A stretch of 64,000 nucleotides of DNA from Xanthobacteraceae bacterium (GTDB lineage: Bacteria; Pseudomonadota; Alphaproteobacteria; Rhizobiales; Xanthobacteraceae): the NCBI GenBank assembly GCA_019635635.1, contig JAHBZB010000002.1:434001-498000 (forward strand), written 5' to 3'. Positions 39,359-48,294 of this stretch are shown here, piece by piece (the first letter of the stretch is position 1; each line of letters begins with the position of its first letter). The position numbers and the translations under genes were made by a program. The notes under the pieces are model-generated. The model searched no databases and was not told where the DNA came from. It worked only from the letters and a program-made list of their open reading frames with translations.

Positions 39359-39420
39359 GAGTCCTTAGCTTTTTCCGGCGAATCAATTTCTTCTTGTGAA
39401 TATCTGTGAGTCACGGATTC
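39359..39420. promoter_or_regulatory. Cluster of four GANTC (CcrM) sites upstream of dnaB
   Basis: GAGTC (39359-39363), GAATC (39380-39384), GAGTC (39408-39412) and GATTC (39416-39420) fall within 62 bases just before dnaB. GANTC is the target of the cell-cycle methyltransferase CcrM in Alphaproteobacteria, and paired sites in promoters are associated with methylation-sensitive control by GcrA. The cluster itself is directly seen; function is inference. Confidence 0.5.
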
Positions 39421-39512
39421 GCGCTTGCGACAGCGCGCGCGCGTGCTAATCCAATTACTCTTACGTGTCGCGTTTTGACGGCCCGAAGACCCAAACAGAA
39501 AAACGCGAGACG

Positions 39513-41009
39513 ATGGCACTCGACAGCGCACTACGAAAAGCATTCCCGGAACCGGAAACTCCCGAGTTCCGGCAGGCGCCGCACAATATCGAAGTCGAAC
39601 AGGCGCTCCTGGGCGCGATCCTCGTCAACAACGAAGCGTTCTACCGGGTTTCCGACTTTCTCGAGCCGAAGCACTTCTTCGAGCCGATCCATCAGCAGAT
39701 TTACGAGGTCGGGGCGAGCCTGATCCGTGCGGGCAAGATCGCCTCCCCGGTCACGCTGAAAACCTTCATCCCCGCCGAGACCGACATCGCCGGCCTGAAC
39801 CCCGCGCAATATCTCGCCCGCCTTGCCGCGGAAGCGACCACGATCATCAATTCGGAAGATTACGGGCGCAACATCTACGACCTCGCGACGCGGCGCGATC
39901 TCATCCAGATCGGCGAGGACATGGTCAACGTCGCCTATGACGCGCCGGTCGAGCTTTCGCCGCAGGAGCAGATCAACGACGCCGAGCGCCGCCTCTACGA
40001 GCTTGCGGAAGTCGGCCGCTATGACGGCGGCTTCCTGCGTTTCTCGGAAGCGCTCAAAGACGCGGTCGACCTCGCGAGCAAGGCCTACCAGCGCGAAGGC
40101 GGCCTTTCCGGCGTCGCGACCGGCTTCCTCGATCTCGATCACCTGATGGGCGGATTGCAGCGCTCGGACCTGATCATCGTTGCGGGCCGCCCGGCCATGG
40201 GCAAGACCGCGATCGCCACCAACATCGCTTACGAGATCGCGCAGAATTATCAGGGCGAACCGCGCCCTGACGGCTCGATCGAAACCGTCTCGGGCGGCAT
40301 CGTCGGCTTCTTCTCGCTCGAAATGTCGGCGGAGCAGCTCGCCACCCGTATCATGTCGGAGCAGACGGAAATCCCGTCCTCGAAAATCCGCCGCGGCGAA
40401 ATTTCCGAACAGGATTTCTCCAAGCTCGCTTCCGCCGCGCAGCACATGCAATCGGTGCCGCTTTACATCGACGACACCGGCGGCCTGAACATCGCGCAGC
40501 TGACCGCGCGCGCGCGGCGGCTGAAGCGCCAGCGCGGCCTCGACCTCATGGTCGTCGATTACTTGCAGCTTTTGACCGGCTCGAAACGCGCGGGCGACAA
40601 CCGCGTGCAGGAAGTGACCGAGATCACGACCGGCCTCAAAGCGCTCGCCAAAGAACTCGACGTGCCGATCATCGCGCTCTCGCAGCTTTCTCGTCAGGTG
40701 GAAGCGCGCGACGACAAGCGCCCGCAGCTTTCCGATCTTCGCGAATCCGGCTCGATCGAGCAGGACGCCGACGTCGTGCTGTTCGTCTATCGCGAAGAAT
40801 ATTATCTCAAGAACCGCGAGCCGAAGCCCGGCTCGGAAGAGTGGTTCAAGTGGGAGCAGGAATTGAAGGCGGCGGAAGGCCGCGCCGAAATCATCATCGG
40901 CAAGCAACGCCACGGCCCGACCGGCACGGCGAAGCTCTCGTTCGAGGCGGCTTACACGCGCTTCGGCAACCTTGCCCGCGAGGATCACCTGCCCGAGCGG
41001 CGGGGCTGA
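39513..41009 (+). CDS. dnaB: Replicative DNA helicase DnaB
   Basis: With the ATG start at 39513 the protein is 498 residues. The N-terminal DnaG-interacting domain has APHNIEVEQALLGAILVNNE and a hinge near residue 170, and the RecA-like ATPase has Walker A GRPAMGKTAIATN, FFSLEMSAEQLATRI, DLMVVDYLQLL and ALSQLSRQVEARDDKRP. QDADVVLFVYREEYY follows. No intein interrupts the gene. An in-frame GTG start at 39465 would add 16 residues; MALDSALRK matches the family better. The unwinding hexamer loads at oriC and is essential. Confidence 0.96.
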   Translation: MALDSALRKAFPEPETPEFRQAPHNIEVEQALLGAILVNNEAFYRVSDFLEPKHFFEPIHQQIYEVGASLIRAGKIASPVTLKTFIPAETDIAGLNPAQYLARLAAEATTIINSEDYGRNIYDLATRRDLIQIGEDMVNVAYDAPVELSPQEQINDAERRLYELAEVGRYDGGFLRFSEALKDAVDLASKAYQREGGLSGVATGFLDLDHLMGGLQRSDLIIVAGRPAMGKTAIATNIAYEIAQNYQGEPRPDGSIETVSGGIVGFFSLEMSAEQLATRIMSEQTEIPSSKIRRGEISEQDFSKLASAAQHMQSVPLYIDDTGGLNIAQLTARARRLKRQRGLDLMVVDYLQLLTGSKRAGDNRVQEVTEITTGLKALAKELDVPIIALSQLSRQVEARDDKRPQLSDLRESGSIEQDADVVLFVYREEYYLKNREPKPGSEEWFKWEQELKAAEGRAEIIIGKQRHGPTGTAKLSFEAAYTRFGNLAREDHLPERRG

Positions 41010-41097
41010 TTTCCAACTTTCAAAATTCCGTCATGACCGGGCCGCGGCCGTCACCAGACTGGCGACAATTTCTCCGCCGTTCGTTAAGTTCCGCGCC

Positions 41098-42219
41098 ATG
41101 TCCGACTCTCTCTCCCCCGAAGCGACAGGATTGCTGACCGTCAATCTCGCGGCACTGGTCGCGAACTGGCAGTCGCTCGCGAAGCGCGCGGGCAGCGCGC
41201 AATGCGCGGCCGTCGTCAAAGCCGACGCCTATGGCATCGGGTTAGAACAGGCGGCACAAGCGCTCGCGAAAGCCGGATGCGACACCTTCTTTGTCGCGAC
41301 CTTCGACGAGGCGCTTAGGCTCCGCACCATCCTGCCCACGGTCACGATTTATCTCCTGAACGGGCTGAACCCCGGCACCGCGGAAGTCGTCTGCGGCATC
41401 GATGTCAGGCCCGTACTCGGCTCCATGGCCGAATTCGACGAATGGGAGGCGCACGCCGACGAGACCGGCGAAGAAGCGCCGGCCGCCCTTCACATCGACA
41501 CCGGCATGAACCGCCACGGATTTTCGCTTGCCGAAGCAGAAAGCATCGCGCCGCGCCTCGTCAGCGACGAGATCACGTTCACGCCGACGCTGGTGATGAG
41601 CCACCTCGCCTGCGCCGACGATCCCGAGCATGCGCTGAACCGCCAGCAGATCGACGCATTCTCGGCGATCATCAAGAAATTCCCCGGCATCCCGGCGTCG
41701 CTGTGCAATTCCGCGGGACTGCTCGCCTTCCCCGACGCGCATTTCGATCTGGTGCGCCCCGGCATTTCGCTTTACGGCGGGCGCGCGCTGAACACGGGCG
41801 AAAACCCGATGCAGCCGGTCGTGAAGCTGCAAGCACGGGTCGTTACCCTGCGCGAAGCCAAAGCCGGCACCACGGTCGGCTATGGCGCGCGGCTGAAGCT
41901 CATGCGCGACTCCCGGCTTGCGATCATCTCCGCGGGCTATGCCGACGGCATTTTCCGCGCTGCCGGTTCTTCCGACAACAAGAAGGGCGCGGAAGCGATC
42001 GTCGCGGGTGTCCGCTGCAACATCGCGGGCCGCATCTCGATGGACCTCGCGGCAATCGACGTCACCGACGTGCCGGTGGACAAGGTGAAGCGCGGCGACC
42101 TCGTGACCTTGCTCGGCGACGGAATTTCAGCCGACGATCTCGCCGGTCACGCGCGGACCATCGGGTACGAAGTGCTGACCTCGCTGGGGCGGCGCTGGAA
42201 ACGAATTTACACCGAATAA
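41098..42219 (+). CDS. alr: Alanine racemase
   Basis: The 373-residue PLP enzyme starts MSDSLSPEATGLLTVNLAAL and has the PLP-lysine in AAVVKADAYGIGLEQAA. The second catalytic region follows in VGYGARLKLM (Tyr in the phosphate-side motif) and RISMDLAAIDVTDVP. The barrel and the C-terminal beta domain are both present. It interconverts L- and D-alanine for peptidoglycan. The frame is open upstream to 40972, overlapping dnaB, but the sequence there is not Alr-like. The dnaB-alr-radA order of many alphaproteobacteria is here interrupted by four genes. Confidence 0.95.
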   Translation: MSDSLSPEATGLLTVNLAALVANWQSLAKRAGSAQCAAVVKADAYGIGLEQAAQALAKAGCDTFFVATFDEALRLRTILPTVTIYLLNGLNPGTAEVVCGIDVRPVLGSMAEFDEWEAHADETGEEAPAALHIDTGMNRHGFSLAEAESIAPRLVSDEITFTPTLVMSHLACADDPEHALNRQQIDAFSAIIKKFPGIPASLCNSAGLLAFPDAHFDLVRPGISLYGGRALNTGENPMQPVVKLQARVVTLREAKAGTTVGYGARLKLMRDSRLAIISAGYADGIFRAAGSSDNKKGAEAIVAGVRCNIAGRISMDLAAIDVTDVPVDKVKRGDLVTLLGDGISADDLAGHARTIGYEVLTSLGRRWKRIYTE

Positions 42220-42242
42220 CTTTTCAAATTTTGGGGGCGACC

Positions 42243-42833
42243 ATGAAAGCCGACGAAGCAGGCGAACTGATGGACGGCGAGAAGTCCGACGACAAGTTCA
42301 AGACACGCACCGCGATCTTCATCGCGGTGCTGGCGATGCTGCTCGCGATCACCGGCCTCGGTGGCCAGAACGCGGCGAAGGAAGCGACCAACAACAACAT
42401 CTTCGCATCGAACCTCTATGCGTTCTATCAGGCGAAGAACATCCGGCAGACGAGCTTCGCGCTTGCCGCCGACGCACTAGAACTTTCGCTCGGCACGGCC
42501 GCGCCGGAAGCGAAAGCCGAAATCCAGAAAAAGATCGACGCCTACCGCAAGAATGTCGCACGCTACGAATCCGAGCCCGAGACGCAGGAAGGCAAGAAGG
42601 AATTGCTGGCGCGCGCAAAAGTAATGGAACAGGCGCGCGACCACGCGCTGAAGCAGGACCCCTATTTCGATTACGCGGAAGTGCTTCTGCAAATCGCGAT
42701 CGTGCTGGCTTCGGTCGCGATCGTCTCGGGTATCTCGTGGCTCGTGTTCGGCAGCGCGCTCCTCGGCGTCCTGGGCACGCTCCTGATGATCAACGGCTTT
42801 ACGTTGCTCGTCGCGATACCGGGGATGGGGTGA
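42243..42833 (+). CDS. DUF4337 family membrane protein
   Basis: The 196-residue protein has a first membrane helix after an acidic head (RTAIFIAVLAMLLAITGL), and then NAAKEATNNNIFASNLYAFYQAKNIRQT. It has a long charged helical segment (KAEIQKKIDAYRKNVARY) and two C-terminal helices ending ALLGVLGTLLMINGF. The DUF4337 landmarks are N-x-x-A-x-x-x-W/F-x-x-Y-Q-A-K-x-I-R. Function is unknown. It starts about 20 bases after alr with GGGGGC as a ribosome-binding site, so it may be co-transcribed. Confidence 0.8.
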   Translation: MKADEAGELMDGEKSDDKFKTRTAIFIAVLAMLLAITGLGGQNAAKEATNNNIFASNLYAFYQAKNIRQTSFALAADALELSLGTAAPEAKAEIQKKIDAYRKNVARYESEPETQEGKKELLARAKVMEQARDHALKQDPYFDYAEVLLQIAIVLASVAIVSGISWLVFGSALLGVLGTLLMINGFTLLVAIPGMG

Positions 42834-42838
42834 AGTAG

Positions 42839-42870
42839 CGCGTCGCCCCTGCGAATGTAGGGACGACGCG
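42839..42870. terminator. Terminator-like hairpin after the DUF4337 gene
   Basis: CGCGTCG (42839-42845) pairs with CGACGCG (42864-42870), and CCCT (42847-42850) with AGGG (42859-42862) inside. There is no T-run, so it could also be a protective 3' hairpin. It separates DUF4337 from the YcjX gene. Confidence 0.5.
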
Positions 42871-42934
42871 TAAAGACTCGCATCCCGCGCCTTCCCTCCC
42901 CATATTCCGCCCGGACGACAGCGGAAGGCCGGTA

Positions 42935-44395
42935 ATGGCATTCGACGACATTCTGGAGGAAGCCCGGCTCGCCGGACGGGCGCTTGCGGATTACGGCGGC
43001 GGACTCATGCGCCCGACGCTGCGGCTCGGCGTTACCGGGCTGTCGCGCTCCGGCAAGACCATCTTCATCACCGCACTCATCCATGCGCTTCTGCACGGCA
43101 CCCGCCTCCCCGTATTTGAGGCGCTGACCTCGGGCCGCATCGCGCGCGTGCGCCTCGCGCCGCAGCCCGACGCCGCGATCCCGCGCTTTGAATATGAAAA
43201 GCACCTGCGCGACCTCGCCGATCTACGCCAATGGCCGGAGTCGACGCGCGCGATCTCCGAAATCCGCATCGAAATCGACTACCAGACCAAGCGCGGGCGC
43301 GAACGCACGCTGACGCTCGACATCGTCGACTATCCCGGCGAGTGGCTCCTCGACCTGCTGCTCCTCGACAAGACCTACGAAGAATGGTCGGCGGAAGCGA
43401 TCGCGCTCTCGCGCGAAGGTCCGCGCGCAGCACTCGCCGCCCAGTGGCACATCCATCTGAACTCGCTCGACCCGAAAGCGAAGGCCGACGAACAGCATGC
43501 GATCAACGCGTCCAAACTCTTCACCGAATATCTGATCGCCTGCCGCGACGAGCGCTTCGCGATGAACCTGCTTCCGCCCGGCCGCTTCCTGATGCCGGGC
43601 GATCTTGCGGGCTCGCCCGCCGTCACCTTCGCGCCGCTCGATTTGCCGCGCGGCGAGACCGCCCCTTCCGGCTCGCTCTGGGAGATGATGGCGTCGCGCT
43701 ACGAAGCCTATCGCGCGCGCGTGGTGCGGCCGTTCTTCCGCGAGCATTTCGCGCGGCTGGACCGGCAGATCGTGCTCGCCGATGTGTTGTCCGCGATCAA
43801 CTCCGGGCCGGAGGCGCTCTCCGATCTCGAACAGACGCTGAGCGCGATCGCTGCCTGCTTCAACACGGGGCGGCGCACGTTGCTCTCCTCGATCTTCAAG
43901 CCGCGTGCGGACAAAATCCTGTTCGCGGCGACCAAGGCCGATCACCTGCATCACCTGCAACACGACCGGCTGGAAAACATTCTCGCGCGCATGGTGAAGC
44001 GCGCGGCTTCGCGCTCGGAGCTTCTCGGCGCGAAGACAGACGCCATCGCGATTGCCGCCGTGCGCGCGACGCGAGAGGCAGTGGTCACGCGAGGAAGCGA
44101 AAAACTTCCCGCCATCGTCGGTACGCCGCTTGCGGGCGAGCGCATCGGCGAAGAGATCTTCGACGGCACGCGCGAAACCGCGATCTTCCCCGGCGCACTC
44201 CCCGAGTTCGTCGAAGGCGAAAACATGAGTTGGAAATTCCGTGGACTTGCGGCCGGCTCGCACGACGAGAGCGACTTCCGCTTCCTGAAGTTCCGACCGC
44301 CGCTGGTCGAAGCGCCCGCAGGCGGCGAGCCCGCGCTGCCTCATATTCGCCTCGACCGCGCGTTGCAGTTCCTGATCGGAGACCGCCTCGAATGA
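42935..44395 (+). CDS. YcjX family P-loop protein
   Basis: The 486-residue protein has a P-loop GLSRSGKTIFITALIHALLHG near residue 33 and the DIVDYPGEWLLDLLLLDKTY region that is diagnostic of YcjX/DUF463. LLPPGRFLMPGDLAGSPAVTF and FAATKADHLHHLQHDRL also fit, the latter being the TKAD guanine-recognition motif. YcjX is GTPase-like and in Gammaproteobacteria is part of the phage-shock region next to YcjF. Its stop overlaps the next gene by four bases, which again pairs it with the YcjF homologue. Role in alphaproteobacteria is not established. Confidence 0.88.
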   Translation: MAFDDILEEARLAGRALADYGGGLMRPTLRLGVTGLSRSGKTIFITALIHALLHGTRLPVFEALTSGRIARVRLAPQPDAAIPRFEYEKHLRDLADLRQWPESTRAISEIRIEIDYQTKRGRERTLTLDIVDYPGEWLLDLLLLDKTYEEWSAEAIALSREGPRAALAAQWHIHLNSLDPKAKADEQHAINASKLFTEYLIACRDERFAMNLLPPGRFLMPGDLAGSPAVTFAPLDLPRGETAPSGSLWEMMASRYEAYRARVVRPFFREHFARLDRQIVLADVLSAINSGPEALSDLEQTLSAIAACFNTGRRTLLSSIFKPRADKILFAATKADHLHHLQHDRLENILARMVKRAASRSELLGAKTDAIAIAAVRATREAVVTRGSEKLPAIVGTPLAGERIGEEIFDGTRETAIFPGALPEFVEGENMSWKFRGLAAGSHDESDFRFLKFRPPLVEAPAGGEPALPHIRLDRALQFLIGDRLE

Positions 44396-45387
44396 CGAGA
44401 CCTGAATCGTTCCGGCCGGACGACCCGCGCGTCGCAGTCGCCTCGCCCGACGAGCCGTTGCTGACGCGCGCCGAGTTGCGCGAGATCGAAGCCGCGGAAG
44501 CCGCAAACCTCCCCGCCGTGGTCGAGCCTGCACAGAAGAAAAGCCGCTTCTGGGGCAAGCTCTTTTGGTCGGCGGCGGGCGGCCTCGTTTCGCTTGCACT
44601 CGGTCTCGCGGTCGCCAATCTCGTGCAGTCGCTCTTTTCTTATGCGCCGTGGCTCGGCTGGTTCGCGCTGGCGCTGACTGCACTCGCGGGGCTTGCGCTG
44701 TTCGTGATCGCGATGCGCGAGTTGATCGCGATCTTCCGGCTGGAGAAGATCGAACGCATCCAGAAGCGCGCCGCCCTCGTGCTCGCCTCCGACGACCGCG
44801 ACGAAGGCAAGGCAGTCGTCTCCGACATGCTTTCGCTCGCGCGCACCATGCCGCGCCTCGCCAAAGGCCGCGCCGCGATGGAAGGCTATGCCTCCGACAT
44901 CATCGATGGCGCGGATTATGTGCGGCTTGCCGAGCGAGAGCTGCTCGCGCCGCTCGACGCCGAAGCGCGGCAACTGGTTTCCTCCGCCGCCAAGCGCGTT
45001 TCGCTCGTCACCGCGATCTCGCCGCGCGCGGCCGTCGATCTTCTGTTCGTGCTGTTCAACACGCTGTTTCTCATTCGCAAGTTAGCGACGCTTTACGGCG
45101 GCCGCCCCGGCGTGCTCGGCATGTTCCGGCTTGCGCGCCACGTGATCTCGCATCTCGCGCTCACCGGCGGCATGGCGGTCGGCGACAGCATCGTGCAGCA
45201 GGTGTTGGGGCACGGGCTGGCCGCGAAACTTTCCGCGAAACTCGGCGAAGGCGTGCTGAACGGGTTGCTCACCGCGCGGCTCGGCATCGCCGCGATCGAA
45301 GTCACGCGGCCTCTGCCCTTCGCAGCACTTCCACGCCCGAAGCTTTCGGACCTCGCGGGCAATCTGTTGCCGGCGAAGAAAGACTAA
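44392..45387 (+). CDS. YcjF family (TIGR01620) membrane protein
   Basis: The 331-residue protein has a Pro/Glu-rich N-terminal segment of about 50 residues, two adjacent membrane helices (FWSAAGGLVSLALGLAVANL and FALALTALAGLALFVIAM), then RLEKIERIQKRAALVL and a C-terminal DUF697 part with ISPRAAVDLLFVLFNTLFLI and HLALTGGMAVGDSIVQQVLG. That plan is YcjF/TIGR01620. It overlaps ycjX by four bases (ATGA), so the two proteins are made together and probably interact. A strong terminator follows immediately. Confidence 0.88.
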   Translation: MTRPESFRPDDPRVAVASPDEPLLTRAELREIEAAEAANLPAVVEPAQKKSRFWGKLFWSAAGGLVSLALGLAVANLVQSLFSYAPWLGWFALALTALAGLALFVIAMRELIAIFRLEKIERIQKRAALVLASDDRDEGKAVVSDMLSLARTMPRLAKGRAAMEGYASDIIDGADYVRLAERELLAPLDAEARQLVSSAAKRVSLVTAISPRAAVDLLFVLFNTLFLIRKLATLYGGRPGVLGMFRLARHVISHLALTGGMAVGDSIVQQVLGHGLAAKLSAKLGEGVLNGLLTARLGIAAIEVTRPLPFAALPRPKLSDLAGNLLPAKKD

Positions 45388-45420
45388 AAAAAATCGCCGC
45401 GGTTTCCCGCGGCGATTTTC
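45386..45420. terminator. Bidirectional intrinsic terminator after ycjF
   Basis: An A-run (45386-45393) and the 10-bp stem ATCGCCGCGG (45393-45402) / CCGCGGCGAT (45407-45416) with a TTTC loop are followed by TTTTCGTT. It serves ycjF and the convergent secreted-protein gene. Confidence 0.9.
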
Positions 45421-45437
45421 GTTCCGTATCTTCGCGC

Positions 45438-46100
45438 TCAATTCTCCGCGAAGCAGTAAAGCAGCCCCGCGCCGCCGGTCGAACGAAGATCGGCCTGCGA
45501 GCAGCCGCCGTCCGTCCCGCGCGAAGGATGCGACGAATTCCACGACAGCGACGGCGGCTCGGTGTTCAGACCCATGCGGTCGTGATGGCCAAGCATCGCC
45601 GAGCCCGTGGTCGAACTCGTCCAGTTCTTGCAGGTTCTATCCTCGGCGCCCGCAAAAGCGGTGCCGTCCGGCTGCGAGCCGGTGAGAATGTCGTGCCGGT
45701 TTGGCTGGTCGCCGCGTCCGTTCACGACCTCGCCGTTCTCGGTCAGCGCGGTCTGCTTGTTGAGATTGTTGTTCGCGCTATGCAGATCGGCGACGTCCTT
45801 TGCGATCGTGACGCCTTTCGCGTTCACCCACGGACCCTTACCGATGCGGTCCTTGGCGTTGACCGCGCCGATCCCTTGCGTGCTCAAATATGCGCGCCAG
45901 GTCTTGGTGCCGGCACCTGCCGTCGCAGCCAGCTTCTGGCAGATCGCGTCGGCGCCATTGAGACCGCCGAGGTCGCCGCCATTACCGGAGCCTGCGCTGG
46001 TGACGAAGAAACTCATGTTGTTTTGCTGCGCGGGCGCGGCGAAAGAAAATGCGATCAGTGCCGCGGACGAAATCATCAACAATCGAAATCTGGCTGGCAT
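45438..46100 (-). CDS. Secreted C-type-lectin-fold / endostatin-like protein
   Basis: The 220-residue protein has a signal peptide (ARFRLLMISSAALIAFSFAA, cleaved near APAQ). The mature part reads SFFVTSAGSGNGGDLGGLNG, ADAICQKLA, WRAYLSTQ, DRIGKGPWVNAKG, RHDILTGSQPDGTAF, CKNWTSSTTGSAMLGHHDRMG and ends CSQADLRSTGGAGLLYCF. The AD-x-x-C, WRAYLST, G-PW-N and C-NWTS elements are those of bacterial endostatin-like, C-type-lectin-fold domains found in Bradyrhizobium relatives and annotated as lectin. Five Cys suggest disulfides. Ligand unknown. GGAGG five bases upstream fixes the ATG at 46100. It is convergent to ycjF and divergent from radA. Confidence 0.72.
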   Translation of the reverse strand: MPARFRLLMISSAALIAFSFAAPAQQNNMSFFVTSAGSGNGGDLGGLNGADAICQKLAATAGAGTKTWRAYLSTQGIGAVNAKDRIGKGPWVNAKGVTIAKDVADLHSANNNLNKQTALTENGEVVNGRGDQPNRHDILTGSQPDGTAFAGAEDRTCKNWTSSTTGSAMLGHHDRMGLNTEPPSLSWNSSHPSRGTDGGCSQADLRSTGGAGLLYCFAEN

Positions 46101-46261
46101 CCATTCCTCCCAAAAAAGGGCTTTGCTGCTCTTGGCGGCAGCGGACGGATAGTGTGCCCGCTTTGCGGCTTTCGCCAGCCATCGGCTTTTCCGGCCCGCA
46201 AACGTGCTAGGCTGTTTTGCAAGCAACCGACTCGAACCTTCCGTTTCCCGACATTCCCGCC

Positions 46262-47668
46262 ATGGCCAAAGCCCGCTCGAACTTCGTCTGCCAGAACTGC
46301 GGCGCAGTAACGCTCCGCTGGCAGGGCAAGTGCGAGTCCTGTGGCGAGTGGAACACGATCACCGAGGAAACCGCGGCGCAGGCTTCCGTCCCGGCCACGC
46401 AACGCACCTCCCGCAAGGGACGCCAGATCGCGCTCGAGCCGCTTTCCGGAAAATCCGAGGAAGCCCCGCGCATCGCATCCGGCATCAAGGAACTCGACCG
46501 CGTCACCGGCGGCGGCTTCGTGCGCGGCTCCGCGATCCTGCTCGGCGGCGATCCCGGCATCGGCAAGTCGACGTTGCTGATCGAGGCCGCGGCCGCGCTC
46601 GCGCGGAAAGGCCGCCGCATCGTCTATGTCTCCGGCGAAGAAGCCATCGATCAGGTGCGGATGCGCGCGCAGCGCCTAGGGCTGACCGACGCAGCCGTCG
46701 AGCTTGCCGCCGAAACCAACGTCGAAGACATCGTCGCGACGCTTTCGCACGGCGCGGCGCCTGCGCTTGCGATCATCGACTCGATCCAGACGATGTGGAC
46801 CGAGACGGTCGAAAGCGCGCCGGGGACGGTGACGCAGGTGCGCGGCTCCGCGCAGCAGCTCCTTCGTTTCGCGAAAAAATCCGGCACCGCGATCGTGCTC
46901 GTCGGCCATGTGACGAAAGACGGCCAGATCGCCGGTCCCCGCGTGGTCGAGCACATGGTGGACGCCGTGCTCTCTTTCGAGGGCGACGGCGCGCATCAGT
47001 TCAGAATCCTGCGCGCGATGAAAAACCGTTTCGGGCCGACCGACGAAATCGGCGTGTTCGAAATGACCGGCGGCGGTTTGCGCGAAGTCGAAAATCCGTC
47101 CGCGCTGTTCCTCTCCGACCGCGACACTTCTTCTCCGGGCACCGCCGTGTTCGCGGGGCTGGAAGGCACGCGGCCCTTGCTCGTGGAAATTCAGGCGCTG
47201 GTAGCACCCTCCGCGCTCGGCACGCCGCGCCGGGCGGTGGTCGGCGCGGAGCAAAGCCGCCTCTCCATGATCCTCGCGGTACTGGAAGCGCGCTGCGGCG
47301 TGCGCCTCGGCCAGCAGGACGTTTATCTCAACATCGCGGGCGGCCTTCGCATCACCGAACCCGCCGCCGATCTTGCGATCGCGGCGGCGCTCATCTCCTC
47401 GCTCTATAACGTGCCGCTGCCCGCCGACTGCGTTTACTTCGGCGAAGCCTCGCTCACGGGTGCCGTGCGCGCCGTGCCGCAAGCGACCGCGCGCATGAAG
47501 GAAGCGGCGAAGCTCGGATTCGCCCGCGCCGTAATCCCCGAAGCGGGCCGCGGCGACTCCTCGGAGGGTTTAAGCGTGCGCACTGTGCCGGGACTCGATG
47601 CGCTGGTTGCCGACATCGGTGCCGCGGCACAGAAAGTCCGCCGCCTGCCGAACCGCGACGCGGGCTAA
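46262..47668 (+). CDS. radA: DNA repair protein RadA
   Basis: With MAKARSNFVCQNCG as start it is 468 residues. The zinc finger is CQNCG-x10-CESCG, followed by the RecA-like core with GGDPGIGKSTLLIEAA, VYVSGEEAIDQVRMRA and the RadA-specific MKNRFGPTDEIGVFEM (KNRFG). The C-terminal Lon-like domain (VYLNIAGGLRITEPAADLAI) is complete. RadA promotes branch migration in recombination. It is followed by cvpA after three bases and then purF: a radA-cvpA-purF arrangement. An upstream in-frame start at 46217 adds 15 residues. Confidence 0.96.
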   Translation: MAKARSNFVCQNCGAVTLRWQGKCESCGEWNTITEETAAQASVPATQRTSRKGRQIALEPLSGKSEEAPRIASGIKELDRVTGGGFVRGSAILLGGDPGIGKSTLLIEAAAALARKGRRIVYVSGEEAIDQVRMRAQRLGLTDAAVELAAETNVEDIVATLSHGAAPALAIIDSIQTMWTETVESAPGTVTQVRGSAQQLLRFAKKSGTAIVLVGHVTKDGQIAGPRVVEHMVDAVLSFEGDGAHQFRILRAMKNRFGPTDEIGVFEMTGGGLREVENPSALFLSDRDTSSPGTAVFAGLEGTRPLLVEIQALVAPSALGTPRRAVVGAEQSRLSMILAVLEARCGVRLGQQDVYLNIAGGLRITEPAADLAIAAALISSLYNVPLPADCVYFGEASLTGAVRAVPQATARMKEAAKLGFARAVIPEAGRGDSSEGLSVRTVPGLDALVADIGAAAQKVRRLPNRDAG

Positions 47669-47671
47669 AGC

Positions 47672-48253
47672 ATGATGCAGATCACGTTCCTCGACGGCAT
47701 CTTCGTCGCCCTCGTGCTCGTCTCCGCGATTCTCGGCTGGCTGCGCGGCCTCACGCGCGAGGCGATCGGCCTCGTCTGCTTCGCGGTCGCGGGGATGATC
47801 GTATACGCCTATGCGCTGAACGCCGGCGTCGGCCAGTGGTTGCGGCCTTCGTTCCGCTACATGGCGAGCTATGTCTTCCTCGGCGCCGTCATCGTGACTT
47901 TTCTCGTCGCCGCCTGGGTGTCGCATTTCGGCATGGCGCCCTGGATCACAACCGGCGGGCGCATCGGCGGGCTCCTGTTCGGGCTAGTGCGCGGCATCCT
48001 GATCTTTGCGATCGCGGTCGTGCTGATCGACCTCTTCGTGCGTCTCAAGGACCTGCCGGTCTGGTTCACCGGCGCGAAGTCGCGGGAACTCGCCAACGAG
48101 TACATGCGGCTGTTCTGGCCCAAGGAATGGACCGGAATCCGCCTGCTCTCCCACCCCTTCGTCATGATGGGGATTGCCGCGCTCTATTTGAGCGTGGTTA
48201 CCGACCTGATCGCGGCCGTGACGCGGCCATACCGGCTGCGGCTGCGGCGCTAG
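47672..48253 (+). CDS. cvpA: CvpA family membrane protein (first copy)
   Basis: The 193-residue protein has four hydrophobic segments. It opens with MQITFLDGIFVALVLVSAIL and LGWLRGLTREAIGLVCFAVAG, where GWxRG-xx-RE is the CvpA signature. GGRIGGLLFGLVRGILIFAIAV is the second conserved segment. CvpA is required for colicin V release in E. coli and is found next to purF in proteobacteria. The C-terminus extends past the usual end with a basic PYRLRLRR tail. A second CvpA gene follows. Confidence 0.88.
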   Translation: MMQITFLDGIFVALVLVSAILGWLRGLTREAIGLVCFAVAGMIVYAYALNAGVGQWLRPSFRYMASYVFLGAVIVTFLVAAWVSHFGMAPWITTGGRIGGLLFGLVRGILIFAIAVVLIDLFVRLKDLPVWFTGAKSRELANEYMRLFWPKEWTGIRLLSHPFVMMGIAALYLSVVTDLIAAVTRPYRLRLRR

Positions 48254-48294
48254 AACCGTTCGGTCACCATGCGTCCCACAAGGAGGTGCATGGA

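Noticed and set aside
39513-41009. Intein in dnaB
   Set aside because: The Walker A and following motifs are continuous and the length is that of a normal DnaB.
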